Assembly (NCBI GenBank): GCA_964593895.1
Contig: CAZQKL010000123.1
Location: 1-5,293, forward strand
Direction of reading: 5' to 3'
Length of the DNA stretch: 5,293 nt
Source: CAZQKL01 sp964593895 [NCBI: uncultured bacterium]
Lineage (GTDB): Bacteria; DYJV01
Translations under genes and position numbers: made by a program
In this document: positions 5,123 through 5,293 of the stretch, one piece after another
Layout: the number at the start of each line of letters is the position of its first letter
How positions within the stretch are numbered: the stretch's first letter is position 1
Notes under the pieces: model-generated
Database searches by the model: none
Told to the model about the DNA's origin: nothing
Seen by the model: the letters and a program-made list of their open reading frames with translations, nothing else

Positions 5123-5293
5123 ACTTCCAAATACTTTTTTCAATATATCTGTTGTTCTTTTTGCAGGATTTTTTCTAATTGCAGCTTCTTCTTTTGCAAG
5201 ATAGTAAAAGATTCCATCAAGAGCTTTATTTAATACATATTCTGTAAGATTTCCTTTTACAGGTTTAACAAAAGGTAATGAGTTGTATGTATT
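5108..5293 (-). CDS. DUF4197-family protein, C-terminal part (N-terminus outside the window)
   Basis: On the - strand a frame is open from the window edge to a TAG at 5110-5108, giving 61 C-terminal residues. They include EYVLNKALDGIFYYLAKEE followed by AAIRKNPAKRTTDILKKVFG. This matches my memory of the highly conserved C-terminus of DUF4197 proteins: a KALDGLF block, an EEExxIR block, and an ending close to PAxRTTxLLKKVFG. The family has no established function; many members are predicted to be exported, but the signal region would lie outside the window. The protein ends six residues after the VFG block. Its last codons overlap the 3' end of the permease gene tail to tail, with no obvious terminator hairpin between them. 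Confidence 0.87.
   Translation of the reverse strand, partial: NTYNSLPFVKPVKGNLTEYVLNKALDGIFYYLAKEEAAIRKNPAKRTTDILKKVFGSLKNR

Overview
This is an AT-rich bacterial window with tightly packed genes, mostly on the + strand. Shine-Dalgarno-like motifs, an AEC-family permease and a DUF4197 protein point to a bacterium rather than an archaeon. An aldehyde:ferredoxin oxidoreductase (AOR) family gene and a poly-[4Fe-4S] protein point to an anaerobe, possibly a thermophile. I cannot name the taxon.

Region 1 (1-2580) is one compact transcription unit. It holds the 3' part of a tungsten/molybdenum-pterin AOR-family oxidoreductase, a 12-Cys iron-sulfur protein 1 nt downstream, an HD-domain protein overlapping that by 11 nt, and a ThiS/MoaD-like beta-grasp protein overlapping the HD gene by 17 nt. 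The overlaps suggest translational coupling. The iron-sulfur protein probably accepts electrons from the oxidoreductase. The ThiS/MoaD-like protein probably serves sulfur transfer, perhaps for the pterin cofactor. The role of the HD protein is unknown.

Region 2 (2581-2742) is non-coding. It carries nine perfect-length 8-bp units of the form ATGRGNNN, followed by about seven units of the same kind in inverted orientation, so it could form a large imperfect hairpin. The array separates the ubiquitin-like gene from its likely E1 partner.

Region 3 (2743-4121) has a ThiF/MoeB/HesA-type E1 enzyme overlapping a HAD-superfamily hydrolase by 13 nt. The E1 is the probable activating enzyme for the small protein of region 1. 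It lacks the usual crossover-loop cysteine.

Region 4 (4122-5293) holds an AEC-family permease with its own likely promoter. Its N-terminal membrane segment can only be translated from a non-canonical start codon, probably ATT at 4184. A DUF4197 gene on the - strand converges on it, and their 3' ends overlap by 15 nt.

The most unusual points are the AOR/Fe-S/HD/ubiquitin-like/E1 neighbourhood with several departures from family norms, the inverted octamer array, and the non-ATG start of the permease.
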